From: Geodermatophilus sabuli
GTDB taxonomy: Bacteria > Actinomycetota > Actinomycetes > Mycobacteriales > Geodermatophilaceae
Length of the DNA: 64,000 bases
NCBI RefSeq assembly: GCF_010686765.1
Contig: NZ_JAAGWF010000005.1
Location: forward strand, 225,924-289,923
Direction: 5' to 3'
In this document: in pieces, positions 63,604 to 64,000 of the stretch
Layout of the letters: each line of letters starts with the position of its first letter
How positions within the stretch are numbered: position 1 is the first letter of the stretch
Notes under the pieces: model-generated
Told to the model about the DNA's origin: nothing
Seen by the model: only the letters and a program-made list of their open reading frames with translations
Databases searched by the model: none
Program-made: the position numbers and the translations under genes

Positions 63604-64000
63604 GAAGGACCCCGTCCCCCTCACCGCGCGCAGGCCCGCGGCGAGCCTCCGGACGGGACCGGCGGCGACCAGGTCGGGGGCGAGGTCGCCGCGGTCGCCG
63701 ACGGCGACCGTGTCGAGCTCCAGCCAGGCCGCCATCAGCGCGAGTTCCTCGGCCAGGGCGGCAGCCACCTCGGCGCGGTCCACGCCGGCCTCGGCGAAGG
63801 CCGACTGCACGCGCAGGACGCCGGCCTGCCGGTCGGCCTTGAGGTCCACCCGGGCGACGAGCCGATCGCCGAGCAGGAACGGCAGCACGTAGTAGCCGTG
63901 CACCCGCTTCGCCGCCGAAAAAACCGCTCGACCCGCGGGCGCTCCCAGACCAGCGAGTCGAACGGGCTCAGCAGGGCGCGCGCCCGCACCCACCGGGGAC
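63601..64000 (-). pseudogene. YcaQ-like winged-helix DNA glycosylase, frameshifted and cut by the window end
   Basis: The 3' part of a gene of the HTH_42/YcaQ (crosslink-repair glycosylase) family. At the window edge one frame reads [20 protein letters not shown]; a second frame continues [19 protein letters not shown] to the stop. The switch occurs at an A6 run (63918-63923; TTTTTT in the sense strand). About ten residues that normally join these blocks are missing, so a deletion with frameshift, or a sequencing error combined with divergence, has broken the frame. The 5' part lies beyond position 64000. Confidence 0.6.

Noticed and set aside
1..64000. CRISPR arrays, tRNA or rRNA genes, insertion sequences
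   Set aside because: No regularly spaced direct repeats, no recognisable tRNA or rRNA sequence and no transposase or integrase motif were found by reading.

Overview
This is a very GC-rich stretch of chromosome with GC-saturated third codon positions and many GTG starts. It comes from an actinomycete. Gene content (class II ribonucleotide reductase nrdRJ, lexA beside a LysM gene, clgR, pgsA, ftsK/rimO, a DUF349 protein, recA-recX-DUF3046) and a gene order close to the Mycobacterium tuberculosis Rv2718c-Rv2764c neighbourhood both support this. Style and gene set suggest a Geodermatophilaceae-like soil actinomycete, but the genus cannot be fixed from the sequence. No rRNA, tRNA, CRISPR array, insertion sequence or prophage gene was recognised.

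Layout. 0-9.5 kb: an accessory block with an amylosucrase, a cytoplasmic HtrA-like protease, a diguanylate cyclase, a short-chain dehydrogenase, a WYL regulator divergent from a DinB-fold protein, a coiled-coil protein and a glyceraldehyde-3-phosphate reductase-type aldo/keto reductase. 9.6-16.1 kb: nucleotide reduction and SOS control (nrdJ, nrdR with paired NrdR boxes; a LysM protein divergent from lexA, with two LexA boxes between them). 16.2-26.4 kb: PAP2 phosphatase and a secreted propeller protein, hflX, then the overlapping operon dioxygenase-like/miaA/dapF, a divergent DUF349 gene, an alpha/beta hydrolase and miaB. 26.5-29.8 kb: glutamate transporter gluABCD. 30.3-32.4 kb: recX, recA (with a LexA box) and DUF3046. 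32.5-52 kb: a mixed block with a 36-residue membrane peptide, an MFS pump, an acyl-CoA dehydrogenase, helicase lhr, a Nei2-type glycosylase, a PspA family protein, a PfkB kinase, a complete alpha-glucoside uptake and hydrolysis operon, a kinase-like DUF4032 protein and a TetR regulator. 52.2-63.6 kb: clgR, pgsA, rimO, ftsK, an S9 peptidase, and the tightly coupled operon thyA-folA-dapA-rnj. The window ends in a broken YcaQ-like gene.

Shared logic. Several modules serve DNA replication and repair: deoxynucleotide supply (nrdJ, thyA, folA), SOS response (lexA, recA, recX, LysM division inhibitor), chromosome translocation (ftsK), repair (lhr, nei2). Others serve the envelope (dapA, dapF, pgsA, pspA, clgR) and carbon or nitrogen uptake (gluABCD, alpha-glucoside transporter).

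Two signals cut across gene boundaries. First, many genes without a ribosome binding site carry a hexamer of the form xANNNT (usually TANNNT) that ends exactly 6 or 7 bases before the start codon; this is the geometry of leaderless transcripts and helps fix starts. Second, four copies of a related hairpin repeat lie immediately after minus-strand genes, each overlapping the stop codon, with paired changes in the two stem arms. No wholly new multi-gene system was identified; the repeat family, the leaderless promoter pattern and the kinase-like DUF4032 protein are the observations most worth follow-up.
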